64,000 bases of DNA from Hymenopus coronatus. Its lineage: Eukaryota > Arthropoda > Insecta > Mantodea > Hymenopodidae. Of this stretch, positions 46,868-57,720 are shown one piece after another. Within the stretch, counting starts at the first letter, position 1; every line of letters begins with the position of its first letter. Below the pieces are notes generated by a model. It made no database searches. It had not been told where the DNA came from and saw only the letters and a program-made list of their open reading frames with translations. The position numbers were made by a program, and so were the translations under genes. Location: positions 7,990,501 to 8,054,500 of the forward strand of contig CM060887.1 of assembly GCA_030762935.1 (NCBI GenBank), given 5' to 3'.

Positions 46868-47942
46868 GGGGCGCTCTAAATGTTCTCGGCTGGGTCATCG
46901 TGAAAATGGCCAACTTACTATGACAAGTAGCGTCCTTTAGAAGGCATGCTGTAAAGTTTCAGACGCTGACGTAAACAAGTGTGTAGGCATTTTCTACAAA
47001 ATGACAAAATTGCATGCGTCAGCAGAAATACAAAACGTGTTAGATTTGACATTAAATCATTTTTCCTCTTCGTTTTCGACGGTTAAAATGTGGACTATTA
47101 AATTTAAGTGTGGTCGTGCATCCATTCAAGATAGTGAGCGCTGTGAATCACCCAAAAAACACTACGACGGACGAGATTTAACAAACATTCACAATAACGT
47201 TATCGTCGATTGAAGGTTCGCGAGTTTACTGACATTGCCAAGACCTTCATAAGATGTGGCTACATTTAACACCAAATGTTGGGCATGAGAGCTTTCCACT
47301 CGATAGGTGCCGTTCTTGTTAACAGTGGACCAAAATGCTTTCGAGTGTACGTGTGTAAGAGTGTTTAGACTTGTTTAAACGCAATTTCATTTAACAGTAG
47401 ATGAAACATGGATTCTTCACTTCCAAAGAGCGGCCCAAGCAGTGAGTGGCTACACGTGAAGTGTACTGAAGAAATGAAAACACGGTTCCATTTGCAGAAG
47501 AACGCATAATTATGCTTCGCAGAAGTATCATGGTGTGCCCATAAGGGCAAAACCGGAGAATAATGGCTTCACTGCTGGACGAATTGAAGGGTGTTCAGGT
47601 CAATCCTACACACTTTGAAGAATGAGTTCTCGTTCATGACAATGTGGCTGCATACATGTCCGGAATTGTTGCGAAACTGCACGAACTTCGCTCTCATACG
47701 GTAAATGTACTGGAATATGGCTCCCAGCAATTAGTTGTATTCCCAAACCTGAAGAAATGACCAGTGGATGAAGATTAACATCAATTGAATTGAGCCAGTG
47801 CTTATTTAGCAGTTAGGGAAATCTCATTTTACTGAGAGTATTAACATTTGGGAATTCGCTGGACTTGATTTATGTTTAACAATTCTCTCTTAAATCTTGC
47901 GATTTCTTGCTCAGGCCGAGAACATTTAGAACGACCCTCGAA
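46868..47942 (+). mobile_element. Mariner element MLE-2, inactivated
   Basis: Ends CGCTCTAAATGTTCTCGGC and, inverted, CGTTCTAAATGTTCTCGGC at about 47915-47937. The transposase is broken into several frames on +: an N-terminal helix-turn-helix region (KMWTIKFKCGRASIQDSE), then DETWILHF with a catalytic Asp, and a C-terminal HDNVAAYMSG segment with another. Stops and shifts abound. Confidence 0.8.
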
Positions 47943-48690
47943 CTTGTAAGGAAGTAGATCGATTGAACGCAGGTTAGGGAGTGAGTAATATTATTAACCA
48001 GCGTGTCCTTGTTTCTCTTTAGTCAAGAGCAGGAGCTGGATTGCATGGTGTGGCTCCCCTCATAACACCAGGAGAGGATATGTGTAGTAACCTTCCCCCT
48101 CCCATTTCTAAACGGCTTAAGGCAGATAAGGCAGCGGACAATTGGTGCGATTAACTCGTTTGATCAAACGGATCTGGTAAGAAATAGACATCTGTCGTGT
48201 AACAAATGGAGCCTATCCAAATCTGGGAATGTTAATGTAAACTTGGAGAGTCGACCTTTGAGTTTGTATTTCTGTTAGTGAAATAAATTCATTACACCAA
48301 CATTGTCTTACAGTACCATAGTGTGTGCTCATTCTGGTCTTAATGCATTTAAACACGTCTTTCAATGTTGAAGTTTAAATGGGAAAGTTCGAATGGGATA
48401 CAGTGTTAAGGATATTAAAGAACAGTGCTGTCTCTGTCATTTGACATGCTTCATTGTGCATACAGACAATTAACACATGGATAAGCGACTTACAAGTCAC
48501 TTGACATGCTACATCTTGCATGCTGACAATTATTATTGACATATCTGTGGTTATGGCTTTGTACACAAAGAGTTTAGTTTCACAGACAAAATGTTTGTAT
48601 AGAATCATGTATTGCCTATTAATTAAATGCATTTTCTAATCTGTCGGCTCGGATTTTACGGGATCGCTACTAAGCGTCATAGTGTTTGCT
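47943..48690. other. Intron stretch with a 60-bp-spaced direct repeat
   Basis: A 36-bp unit at 48437-48472 (TTGACATGCTTCATTGTGCA within it) is repeated with changes at 48497-48532. Nothing else is recognised. Confidence 0.5.
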
Positions 48691-48934
48691 ATAGCAATTA
48701 ATTTGATCTCGAAATGTGTTACCGGGGTATATCGTCCGCTTATTCGTAGATGACTTTGTCGTCTTTTGCACTTCTCAGCGTATGCCATTTTGGAACGCCG
48801 TCTGCAGCACTGTTTAGATAATCTTTCAGATTGGTGTTCCAAAAAACGCATTCGTTTATCAATCGAGAAGGCGCCGTAAAGAGGCAATTACCGCCTTCGC
48901 TTCGACTTGGTCCAGATTCATTACCTTTTGCAGA

Positions 48935-49337
48935 ATGCCATATGTCTTGACCATCTAGTTGAGTAATATTTGTGGTTTTATTTAAATCTTTTATCGCCTT
49001 TTACACTTTACGACACTGTTGTTTTATGTTTCCTCTTGTGTTAGCTCTTTTAGTGCTATGATTTTATTGCCAGCTCTGGTTTCAGGGCTGGATAGATATT
49101 TTATCTTGGTTTTAGTTTTTATACTGCTTTTTATCTCTTGTTTTAGATATTTTATCTTGGTTTTAGTTTTTATACTGCTTTTTATCTCTTGTTTTAGCTA
49201 TTTTGATTGAGATTCTTTTAAGCATAGTTTTATCTCAGGTGTTTTAACTCCCCAATTTTATGTTAAGGGCGATGATAAGTTAGCAGTTGAGGGCCCTTAA
49301 AACCCCATTTATCATCATCATCATCATCATCATCATC
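48935..49337 (+). mobile_element. 5'-truncated LINE 3' end with target duplication
   Basis: 403 bp of 3' UTR similar to the host LINE's own end (compare 51.35-51.5 kb), closing with (ATC)n. It is flanked by a 12-bp duplication ACCTTTTGCAGA (48923-48934 and 49338-49349). Inside, a 51-bp unit is duplicated in tandem without change (49094-49144, 49145-49195). Confidence 0.85.
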
Positions 49338-49936
49338 ACCTTTTGCAGATGAGATTCGTTGGGTTGATACCCGATAGAAAACTTTGTTGGTCACCACGTA
49401 TAGCACACCTGAAAGCCCAATGTGACGTTTCCTAATTATCTTACGGATACTAAGTGGCAAATCTTGGGGAACGGCCCGGACAGTGTTACTGCGTCTTTAC
49501 CGTATACTGGTCCGATCCAAGTTGGGTTACGATACATCGTTTATTCTTCAATATGACCATCTGCGCTGAGATTAGTCAATGTTGATAATCAAGGCATCCG
49601 TGTGGCTGTTGGAGCTTTTCCATCTAGTCCAGCTGCGAGCCTTTACGCCGAATCGACAGAATCCCCTCTGCAAAATTTGATGATGCCCCGTTAGCCAATT
49701 ATGGCTGTGGTCTTAAGTGCATGCCTACATATTCAACATTTACTCCTTTTTTCCATACCGAACTGGACGAACGTTACAGAAACCTCTCACACACTCCAAG
49801 ACCTTCAGGTTTTCGTTTCTTCGGCAGCAGATATTGAAATTCCTAGCATGTTTCCCAAGGGGAGAGAGGATGCATCCACCTTGGTTACAGGGTACATCTC
49901 GGGACAGTGGCGTAAGGGAAGTCTAAGATGCCTGTA

Positions 49937-50551
49937 TCTATTATAGGTGAGAAATTACTTTGTGATTGACATTCTGCTGACACGTGGCCGTCTTGGTACG
50001 CTGTTGCCCTATTTACTCGCTGTCCGTCTGCAGCGACACACGTTTCACTGCTTCCTCTCCATACATACCTCTCGTATGTTGAATAATTTCTCACTAGTTA
50101 GCTCATCTATTCCTTTCCACTTGGGTCCTGTATTTCACTAAACGGAAAAGTTTTATTATTTCGGCTAAAGTAACCTCAACTTACTTATCACGGATGTAAG
50201 ACGTTTTCAAGTCAGAGTGTCACTTATGATATTTCTAGAATGAGAACAAGAGCAATGTCCGTGATATATAGAAGGCAGTAACGATTATAAATGTAAATCG
50301 TTACGGAATCACTGTGTATAACATTACCGAACTTTGCCCAGAATGAAATCAAACAATCAAATTGCAAACAATTCATCAGTCATGCATGAGAACGCGCGCG
50401 TAAATTTCCACTGAATCACGTAAGTGACATCAGGTCTCTGCCGGTTAGGCATTCTTACACAATGATTGGTCAGCAACCTGACGAGCCCCTGCCAGCAGAC
50501 GACACACCCCACAAGTGTCAATCACAAGGAAATTTCTCACCGATAATAGAT
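49937..50551. mobile_element. 615-bp MITE inside the LINE
   Basis: TCTATTATAGGTGAGAAATT at the left is matched, inverted and imperfectly, at the right (about 37 bp in all, including 'tgtgattgac'). LINE coding sequence resumes soon after the right end. No transposase is seen. Confidence 0.6.
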
Positions 50552-51515
50552 TCGTCTTTTTTTTTATCACATTACAATGACCGCATTTTTATTTATACCG
50601 ATGGAAGTAAATGCACATCCATTTATACTGCAGAGCTGTATGCCATATACCAAGCCATTCTCTATGTTCGCCGTCGAAATTTGAGTGACTCGTTCTTTCT
50701 TAGTGATTCCCTTAGTGCACTTAAGCGTTAATGTTGAGTGTGCAGATTCCTGGTTACGTTGGCTTACCTGGGAATGAGCTGGCGGATTTGGCGGCTAAAA
50801 CGGTAACAGTGCTGTAACACCTGAAGGCTTTAGGCTTGTGCGGAGAGCGGTGCTTTCTTAATGGCATGAAGAGTGGTCAGCGCTCTGTGGAAGCAAGCCT
50901 AGACAATACTTCCCTGTAAAATGGGTAACATCTCGTATATCTCTTCGTGAGGATTGGTATTGGGTCGGTTGCGCATTGGCCACTGCATTTTTACACACAG
51001 TTAGCTCCTTAAAAAGAGACGTACTCCTTATCTGTGCGCTCTGTAGAGATTCGTATTGGGCCCTTCATGTGTTGCTAGTGTGTCCGATCGTCCCTGCACA
51101 TCCCGGCCCGTCTTGCACAGATTTTGACATTATGACAGCGGTAGCTAGGGTTTTAAAATGTTTAGCAAACGTTACTTTCACAATAATGATTTAATTTATT
51201 TTATTTATCCTGGCGATAGTGATGTTTTTTTTTTTTAATTTCTATCACATTTCCCTTTGTAATGAGGACATCATTATATTTATTTTCATCCATTTTTAGC
51301 CATGTTCGTATTAGTGTTATAGATTCATATATTTTTTGTTTTAGCAATGGATAGGTTTTACGCTCGATTTTATGTCTCATCTTAGCTATTGTCTTATTTC
51401 TGATTAATTTTATATTGATTTTTGTCTCTTGGGGTTTACCACGATTAGTTTTATAAGGTCGCTAATAACTTCGCAATTGAGCGCCCTTAAACATCAGCAA
51501 TCCATCATCATCTAT

Positions 51516-52057
51516 CTTGAGCAAATAGATGTGGAGGAACCTTCCATCATTAGTTTGTAACAGCTAGAGACGTGAGGAACTCCTTTGTCCGATCCTGCTG
51601 GATCTGTTTTACGCTTCACCCCTTCCTCCCGGAAGTTTCCAGAAACAATATCCTTCAAGTGTGCTCCCTGGTAGACAAAACTGTAATGCCTGCTTCGAAC
51701 CATCGTGTTAATATGTAGCGGTGGCTTCGTTCGCGACTCTAGTGCTCTTCTGTCCCTGGTTCGCCACTCGACTCGGAGGTGGCGATTCAGTCGGCCCGGC
51801 CCTATCCACATTTCTACCTCTGGATAGCTAATGTCAAGCATCCCCAAGGGCATCCTCATCACTAGGGATAGCATTTTGGAGACCGATAGGACAGATAGCG
51901 CAGCATGGTAAATAGTTGTGTTGACAATGCACTGTTGTGGTACTAATAGGAGGAAAATTGGGCATTGGTAGACTGTGAGGTTTTCACTAGCAATGGAAGG
52001 CGATTGGGTGGGTTGTAAACATAATACCACTCATTTACGGGAACTAACAATGTTAAT
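51516..52057 (-). other. Unassigned 172-codon open frame and LINE tail scrap
   Basis: A long - strand open frame (51512-52030) has no domain I recognise. Part of its DNA (51864-51905) matches the 3' tail of the Jockey-like LINE at 59.8 kb, so it is probably transposon-derived, not a gene. Confidence 0.4.
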
Positions 52058-52735
52058 ATTTACATACATTCAAGTCATTAGCGTCATTATCCGATTCGTT
52101 TTTTCTCATGATAGATTACAATGCAGAACAGCATACATTCGTAACGTCTCAAATGTGAATCGTCTCCTACTGGAACGTCAACAGGCTTTATATTGTGAAA
52201 AGCTTCGCTCCACATCATCGACTATTGGGTAAGATACTCCATCAGCAGTTATTTCCGTAGCAACTCCTCGTAACATTTCGTATTCCACAAATTATTGAAA
52301 ATCAGAAGTTTTTTCCAAACACCGTCTTCACTTCCTTTTCACACTCTGATTAGTTGCTTGCACAAGTTCATCGACAGCTTTCAGGGTTGGATGTTTCCAA
52401 ATATGTGTTACTGTTGTAGATATATCTGCATAGTTCTTCTGTTTATATGGTTATATACATTTAGAATTTGTTATTAGTTTAAGGATGTTAAAATTTAATT
52501 CTTGTTGTTGTTTTTTTATTTGCACATGTTCATGCAATCCATTTCAAGCAACACATTTTACAGTCTTGATTGAAGAGCATGCACTATCATCAAAGGCACC
52601 TTAAAGCAATATTGTAATATACATCATAGTATGCTGCCAGGTTCCCCAACGCATTCCTACAGGTTGTTTACATGCAGTCGCCAATGCAGGTCGTTCTCTA
52701 CTCGGTAGGTATGCAACTGGTATGTGCATGTGTCC
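52058..52735 (-). mobile_element. hAT-like transposase C-terminal fragment (copy 1)
   Basis: On -, MRWGTW near 52.65 kb and then VERSFSQYK and RRRFTFETLR near 52.18 kb match the C-terminal dimerisation region of hAT-like proteins found repeatedly in insect genomes. The sequence matches, inverted, 60645-61325 over its whole length. Stops show that it is dead. Confidence 0.6.
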
Positions 52736-53059
52736 CTCTATCGGTCCCCAAGATCCTATCCCTACTCATCACACTACAAGCATAACAATTCTAAATTGTT
52801 TAGTGATCTCTTGGTAACGGATTTAGGAGGGTAAACAACATCGATTGGAAATGGAAAACCTAGTAACGGTTATAAAACATTAAAGTACACAAAGGGAAGA
52901 AATATGCACCACATTTAAAACAAACGGTGAAGGGAAATAAAACTGAATTTGGGGAAGAATTGCTTTAAGAGTTTAGAAACGGCTTGAAAAGTTGCAAGGA
53001 GAAACACAAGAAATAGCAGGTGTTGAACAAGAAACAGGTTTTCGGTGTGTGCCTCTTAC
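52736..53059. other. Intron stretch, nothing recognised
   Basis: No repeat or coding trace before exon C. The 350-bp intron at 53257-53609 is likewise empty. Confidence 0.4.
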
Positions 53060-53256
53060 CTGCAGTTTCTTGCTTTCTCGCTCAAGCGCTTCCTTATTCC
53101 TGAGCTCCAGAGCAAGCATCTGTTTAGTGGACTGTAGATCGTCTCTCACCTTATCGATGTCGTCTAGCTCGTCTTCTGTTGCAGCTTCCTCATCCTCTGC
53201 TGCTGCTTTTTGTATCTGCTCTTCTATCGTCAGCTGTCGACGGAACTTCCGCAGAC
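53060..53256 (-). CDS. WH2 gene exon C: basic segment and coiled coil
   Basis: Begins in phase 1 after TGTACAG, so the split Gly codon joins exon B smoothly (PLLE-G-LRKFRRQ). It continues with an acidic stretch (EDEEAATEDELDDID) and a coiled coil ending in LERESKKLQ before GTAAGA. Confidence 0.87.
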
Positions 53257-53609
53257 CTGTACAGAGGAGAAAGGATCATCCCATGTGAAATGAAGGCTAC
53301 AAAACAATCGTAGACTTTGTAGTACACAAATATATTTAATGTTTATGGAGTAAACAAACTAGTATTTACAGTTCGAACCGAAGGCAGCAACTAACACGGA
53401 AACGTAGATTTCAGCGGGTCATGCCCTAGTGTGCTGCGGAAAAATACCAAGGTGAACTATGGAACGCATGGTACAATACTGAGGAGTATTGCTGGTTTCT
53501 ATTGTATAGTTCGTGTAATCTCAAGTATTGGATCTCGGAAACAGTAAATGGAACATTATTTTAAGCTATTGTTAACTATACAAAAGAGAGAATAAAGATA
53601 ATTAATTAC

Positions 53610-53724
53610 CTTCTAACAAAGGCTTGCTTCGGTCGTTTGTCTGCACCCTCTTCAGTCTTATTCCGCCCTGAATCTCTTTTAACAGCTGATTGTGGACGTT
53701 TGGCTTTTCAGATTCGTACATAAA
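53610..53724 (-). CDS. WH2 gene exon B: second WH2-like motif
   Basis: Acceptor CTTTTCAG, donor GAAG|GTAATT, phases 0 to 1. Encodes FMYESEKPNV, LLKEIQGGIRLKRVQ and NDRSKPLLE. It repeats the plan of exon A (LxKDI/LLKEI, LKxVQ, NDRSxPLL), so the two motifs are an internal duplication. Confidence 0.87.
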
Positions 53725-54340
53725 CTGAAAAGAAAAGAAAAACATTCATTGTTATGGTTGTGGAATTTTGGCGATTTAGTGCGTCAGCTGAATCAGTTTC
53801 ATTCACAACTCGATTTACACTGCATGTTGCACAATTCCTTCACTCACTGTTTTTTACGTATTTATTTGGTCTCTATGGAACTTTGAGTTCATTCGCCCAA
53901 ACAAATCACAGTGAAGTTGTATCAAGAACTACAGTCCAGTAACTCTTAGCGGATACGTGAACTCCTGACTCCTGACATTGCTTATCTAGCGACAATCTTC
54001 AATAATGCAAAACTTAAAACGTTTAAAAGTACCTATCGAAGCTTCCTTTAACCTGGTTGGTTATATCGGACGATGAATGAAATTGGTGAAATGATGCTCA
54101 AATGATCCCGGGGTCCATGGAGCTTAAAGCTACTCGAAATTCGTCTCACGACCTGTTGAATGTGAAGTAGACAGACACTACCCAGGCGGGCTCGAAGCTT
54201 TATCTCAGCGTATTAGGCATACTTCGATACCACGAGTTTCGAGAATATCGAGGTCCCCTCTCTAGAACATTTCAACTACCAGACTGTCTGAAACAACAAT
54301 TGTGAAGTTTATTAACATCTACGGTAAAAATGGATAAAAA
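53725..54340. other. Intron stretch, nothing recognised
   Basis: No repeat match and no conserved coding trace. Confidence 0.35.
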
Positions 54341-54910
54341 AAAGGATCTTACATATTCCATTCACATGACGTTCACTACCTATTCTCAAAACAAGCTATA
54401 GTTACAAAAGCTTGTTCTTATATCGAGATAAAGATTAGCAGTAAATGTTCTTATTACTTAATTCCTTTTAAGCAGAAGGGAAATAACCCTTTAAAAACTG
54501 TCGCTGTGAGACGATATTGAATTTCGGTTCTCTTTGCATGGCAAAGAGTAACACAAACGAACGGTAACTTCCCGATTGGAAAAAGTTTTATTTTAAAATT
54601 GAAACTAACAACAAAGAATCTCTCGGAAATGGTTAACTCAAAAGAAAACAAAGAAAAAAAAATGTATCTGACATAAATTGTGTTTTAAGGAGATCTACAA
54701 TTTCTGTGCAGTAATATTTTGACTATCTCTTACGGTTTACAGGTTATGCAAAAAACCCTCCAGAATATAGAGGGCTTCAGAGCCTATTTCCATGAAATTC
54801 AAGATATAAATTTTATTTGCCATGCAAATATATTTAATACGAGCTATTTTAATAAAAATCATTACAACCATTTTTTAGAAAACCGTAAATGGTAGTCTGT
54901 GGTGGGTGAA
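54341..54910 (-). repeat. Family R copy, reverse, right part
   Basis: Begins 'tccattcacatgacgttcac' and continues to the 'gccattttttagaaaa' block. The hairpin half is missing. Confidence 0.75.
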
Positions 54911-56985
54911 TAATCACGTGATGAGAATCCCTCTCTGATTAGTTAATATCTTTGTTTAAACTTCCAAGCTTCTAAGTTTAAGTGAGTGTTTATTTTTGTG
55001 TGATGTGTCGTGCACGGTTCCATTATAATAAGTTCATATTTATAATTGTTAAATGTGCTTAATATTATCCAAAATTGTACCTTATATTGATGTACAAGGG
55101 AACTATGTTCATTCCCAAATGAACACACATTTGTGAAGATATATTCTTATTTGCAGCAGATTACCAAATTACGGTAAAAAGTAGTACTATTATCTGTCGG
55201 AGATGTAAACAAATCAGAATATATTCTTCCGCGAACGCACACCACGTGGTGCTAATCTGGTTCGTCTGCCGTACAATTGTAAAACCACGTTTGATAGGAA
55301 AAGAAATAGCTACCAACTTTCATTGTTCACAGATGATTAACTATGGTAAATGTATAATAAATAAAACAGGTAGGTGGGTCGTAATATATTCAGTACGAAA
55401 TGTAAAACTCTTGCCGTAAAATTTTAAAATGTAGACATATTGTTTTGAAAGCTTGCTGAAGCATTGCATGCGCACAGTTTTATGCGAATTTTAGCATTCG
55501 CATATGCACAATGATAGAGTGCAATATTTGTTTAATGTAGAGCCATAATGCAGTAACGTACCAGGAGAGATAATCTGAAGATGAAACTGTTCCCACTCCA
55601 GGATACAAGTCATTTGCTGCAGTTACAATCGAACTGTCTGAATGATCACACATATTGATGGTTAGTGGGCCAACGACAATGTCCAACATTCCCTACAAAT
55701 CTTAATTTTTTACTCTTCCCGAACAATGTGTGATACACATTCACTGCATTCTCAGCTGTCACTTGTTGAAAAGCTGCTTCCACAAGATGTCGCACCTCGG
55801 CTAATTTAAAACTTTTGTACACTTTATGCTGCTTTAGGAAACATCGGTAAACTCTACCGTCAAGCTAAGAATATTATTTAATGAAAAGGTAATGTACTTT
55901 TCACAAAACGCATTATATACACCAGGAATAATTTTGTGCTTATGTTTTACCACATTGGTATTACATGTTTCCGCCATTACTTGCTGACTAGAAGCAGCTG
56001 AACTGCACAACGGATATGCATTGTTTTATAAAGAAATAATGATTAAATGATATGTAAATTTTGTTCCGTGATCATTCGTACTATATTATTTACACAGCGG
56101 AAGGGAACTTACTACATTCCCTCTAATATGTGCTTCGTTGAAGTATTACTAACAAAACAAGTCCAATGGTATTTTCTTCTTTGATCAATCGATTTCGAAA
56201 AAAATATTTTTTTTGTTCCAAATTGAATGTGTAATTCCACAAGAGTGTACGAAGATAATGGTTTGTTATTTAAAAGATGCGAAGACTAACGCATTTCTGA
56301 CATTAATTTTGGTAGGAATTATGGGACATCACACAGAGTTTCGAAATAATTAATCACCTAAAAGAATTAAAGGAATATTCCGAGCAGCTTTTCAGACGTG
56401 AAGAAAGTCGGCAACCTTGCGTTGAGATTGGGCAGGTTTCTGAACCGGCTTCTGGATGCAAACACGTCGGTCGCTTGCAAACACGACGCAGGGTGGCGTA
56501 ACGTTTTGGTGTAACGAGTGCAACTGGCATTCTGACTGGCCTACACTCGTACAGTAAAAACGGAAGGAATTCCATCAGCGTCCTAGTGCGGCGTGTTTAT
56601 GTACTGACCTAGTACAAGGGACACACAAACTGCAACATTGCCAAATTGTCTATCTCTTGTTTTCGAAAAAGTAAACTACCTCCAAAGGAAATGGTCAGAG
56701 ACAAAAACATAAGAAACAAAAGGTGTTCCAAATACCGAGACCTATCACTGGTTTAAATTAATGTAATGACTCCTTCTACCCGGTATTTCTGTACTCCTAG
56801 GTAATTTAAGAGGAACTATTTTGTTATGGAGAAAAGCAATAAAACGTTCAGCAACCAATCATAGCATTTTGTTTACATTACTGGTGAACTAGTTCTCTTT
56901 GGTATCTTGGCAACCTTCTGTGTCAATACTCGAGCTATCAGCGAGATTGAAACGAAGATTTCTCCTTTCACATTGAAATCCTTAC
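54911..56985. other. 2-kb intron stretch, nothing recognised
   Basis: No repeat family seen elsewhere in the window and no splice-consistent exon. The GC-richer block at 56350-56580 has a 73-codon - strand frame without a recognisable domain. Confidence 0.35.
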
Positions 56986-57167
56986 CTTGTCCTTAACTTT
57001 GACTTTTGGAAGAAGTGGAGTACTCCTGTCGTTACACTGCACATGCTTGAGTCCTTTCTGGCCATGTTCTATGTCCTTCATGAGTGCTCCCCAGTCTGGT
57101 CGTTTTCTGGGTCTGCTTTTAAGGGCCTCGATTTTGGCTGCCTTCTGAGGAGGGAGCGGTTTACTTG
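56986..57167 (-). CDS. WH2 gene exon A: first WH2-like motif
   Basis: Enters in phase 1 after TTTTACAG and ends at AAG|GTAAGG in phase 0. It encodes a basic, Pro-rich lead (PLPPQKAAK), then ALMKDIEHGQKGLKHVQ and NDRSTPLLP. The helix plus basic LKHV resembles the WH2 helix and LKKV-type actin contact. A PLE begins only about 45 bp upstream of its acceptor. Confidence 0.82.
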
Positions 57168-57186
57168 CTGTAAAACATTACAAACA

Positions 57187-57212
57187 TCTATAATAATAAT
57201 AATAATAATAAT
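57187..57212. repeat. (ATA)n at PLE-4 left boundary
   Basis: About eight ATA units lie between the splice acceptor of exon A and the PLE-4 inverted arm. A similar tract bounds the right side at about 59763-59793. Confidence 0.9.
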
Positions 57213-57720
57213 GGTTTTAAAATTTAAAAATTTCGGGCTGTTTTGCCGTGGTCTGTAGGTTAAAATATGTTTAGTTAAAATATTTCTACCTAACGTTTCG
57301 TCCCTGTCTGTGAGGGACATCTTCAGAGGCAATGCACTCACGTCGCTAACTCGGAAAGAATTACATCAGTGCGGGTTATAGCCAGTATATATACTCGGGA
57401 CCTGGTAGGCGGGGTCAAGTGGACAGGTTCTGGTTTGTTTATTTGGCCTGGAGGTTGCGGAGCTGGGAAAGTATAGGGAACCAGGTGGAGTTTAATTTAA
57501 GTCCTTCGTCTTTGTTGAAGTTGTTGGTGTTCTTATAAATCTCAATGGCCTCTCTGTATAAACGGGGAAAATAATTTTTAGTCGTAGCTATAACCTCTAC
57601 CTTATCATATTGCATACGGTGGTCATCCAAAGATAAAACATGTTGTGCCACGGCTGATTTTTCTGTTTGTCCGAGGCGGCAGTTTCTTTTATGTTCTGTA
57701 ATGCGTGTGTTAATGCTACG

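Larger units (their letters stand above)
48690..51515 (+). mobile_element. LINE with RT and RNase H, interrupted twice
   Basis: One non-LTR element reads across two insertions. The RT comes first, with VDDFVVFCTSQRMPF (about 48748) and RFVGLIPDRKLCWSP (about 49350). The RNase H domain follows, with FIYTDGSKCTSIYTAELYAI (about 50586; the first and second acidic residues are present) and VQIPGYVGLPGNELADLAAK. A 3' UTR then ends 'gcgcccttaaacatcagcaa' and ATC repeats. The RNase H places it near the I/R1/LOA groups. Frameshifts inactivate it. Confidence 0.75.
32915..57167 (-). other. WH2/coiled-coil actin-binding gene (forked/espin-like), 3' part
   Basis: Seven exons with matching phases encode about 495 residues in one frame. 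Order: a WH2-like motif (ALMKDIEHGQKGLKHV), a second one (LLKEIQGGIRLKRV), heptad-rich coiled coil, an acidic block, more coiled coil, a second acidic block of long Glu/Ser runs, and a conserved-looking C-terminus ending SVLAELG. Both WH2 motifs are followed by a shared NDRS.PLL sequence. WH2 motifs bind actin; combined with long coiled coils this suggests an actin-bundling protein such as insect Forked (related to espin, which shapes bristle bundles). I cannot exclude another WH2 protein. Upstream exons, where ankyrin repeats would be expected for Forked, lie beyond 57.2 kb. Confidence 0.65.

Noticed and set aside
51512..52030. 172-codon - strand frame as a gene
   Set aside because: No recognisable domain or splice context, and part of it is a LINE tail fragment.
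57667..57720. Met start and first 18 codons of the PLE-4 RT frame
   Set aside because: These codons are antisense to the inverted GIY-YIG arm, so the RT is truncated and fused by chance.
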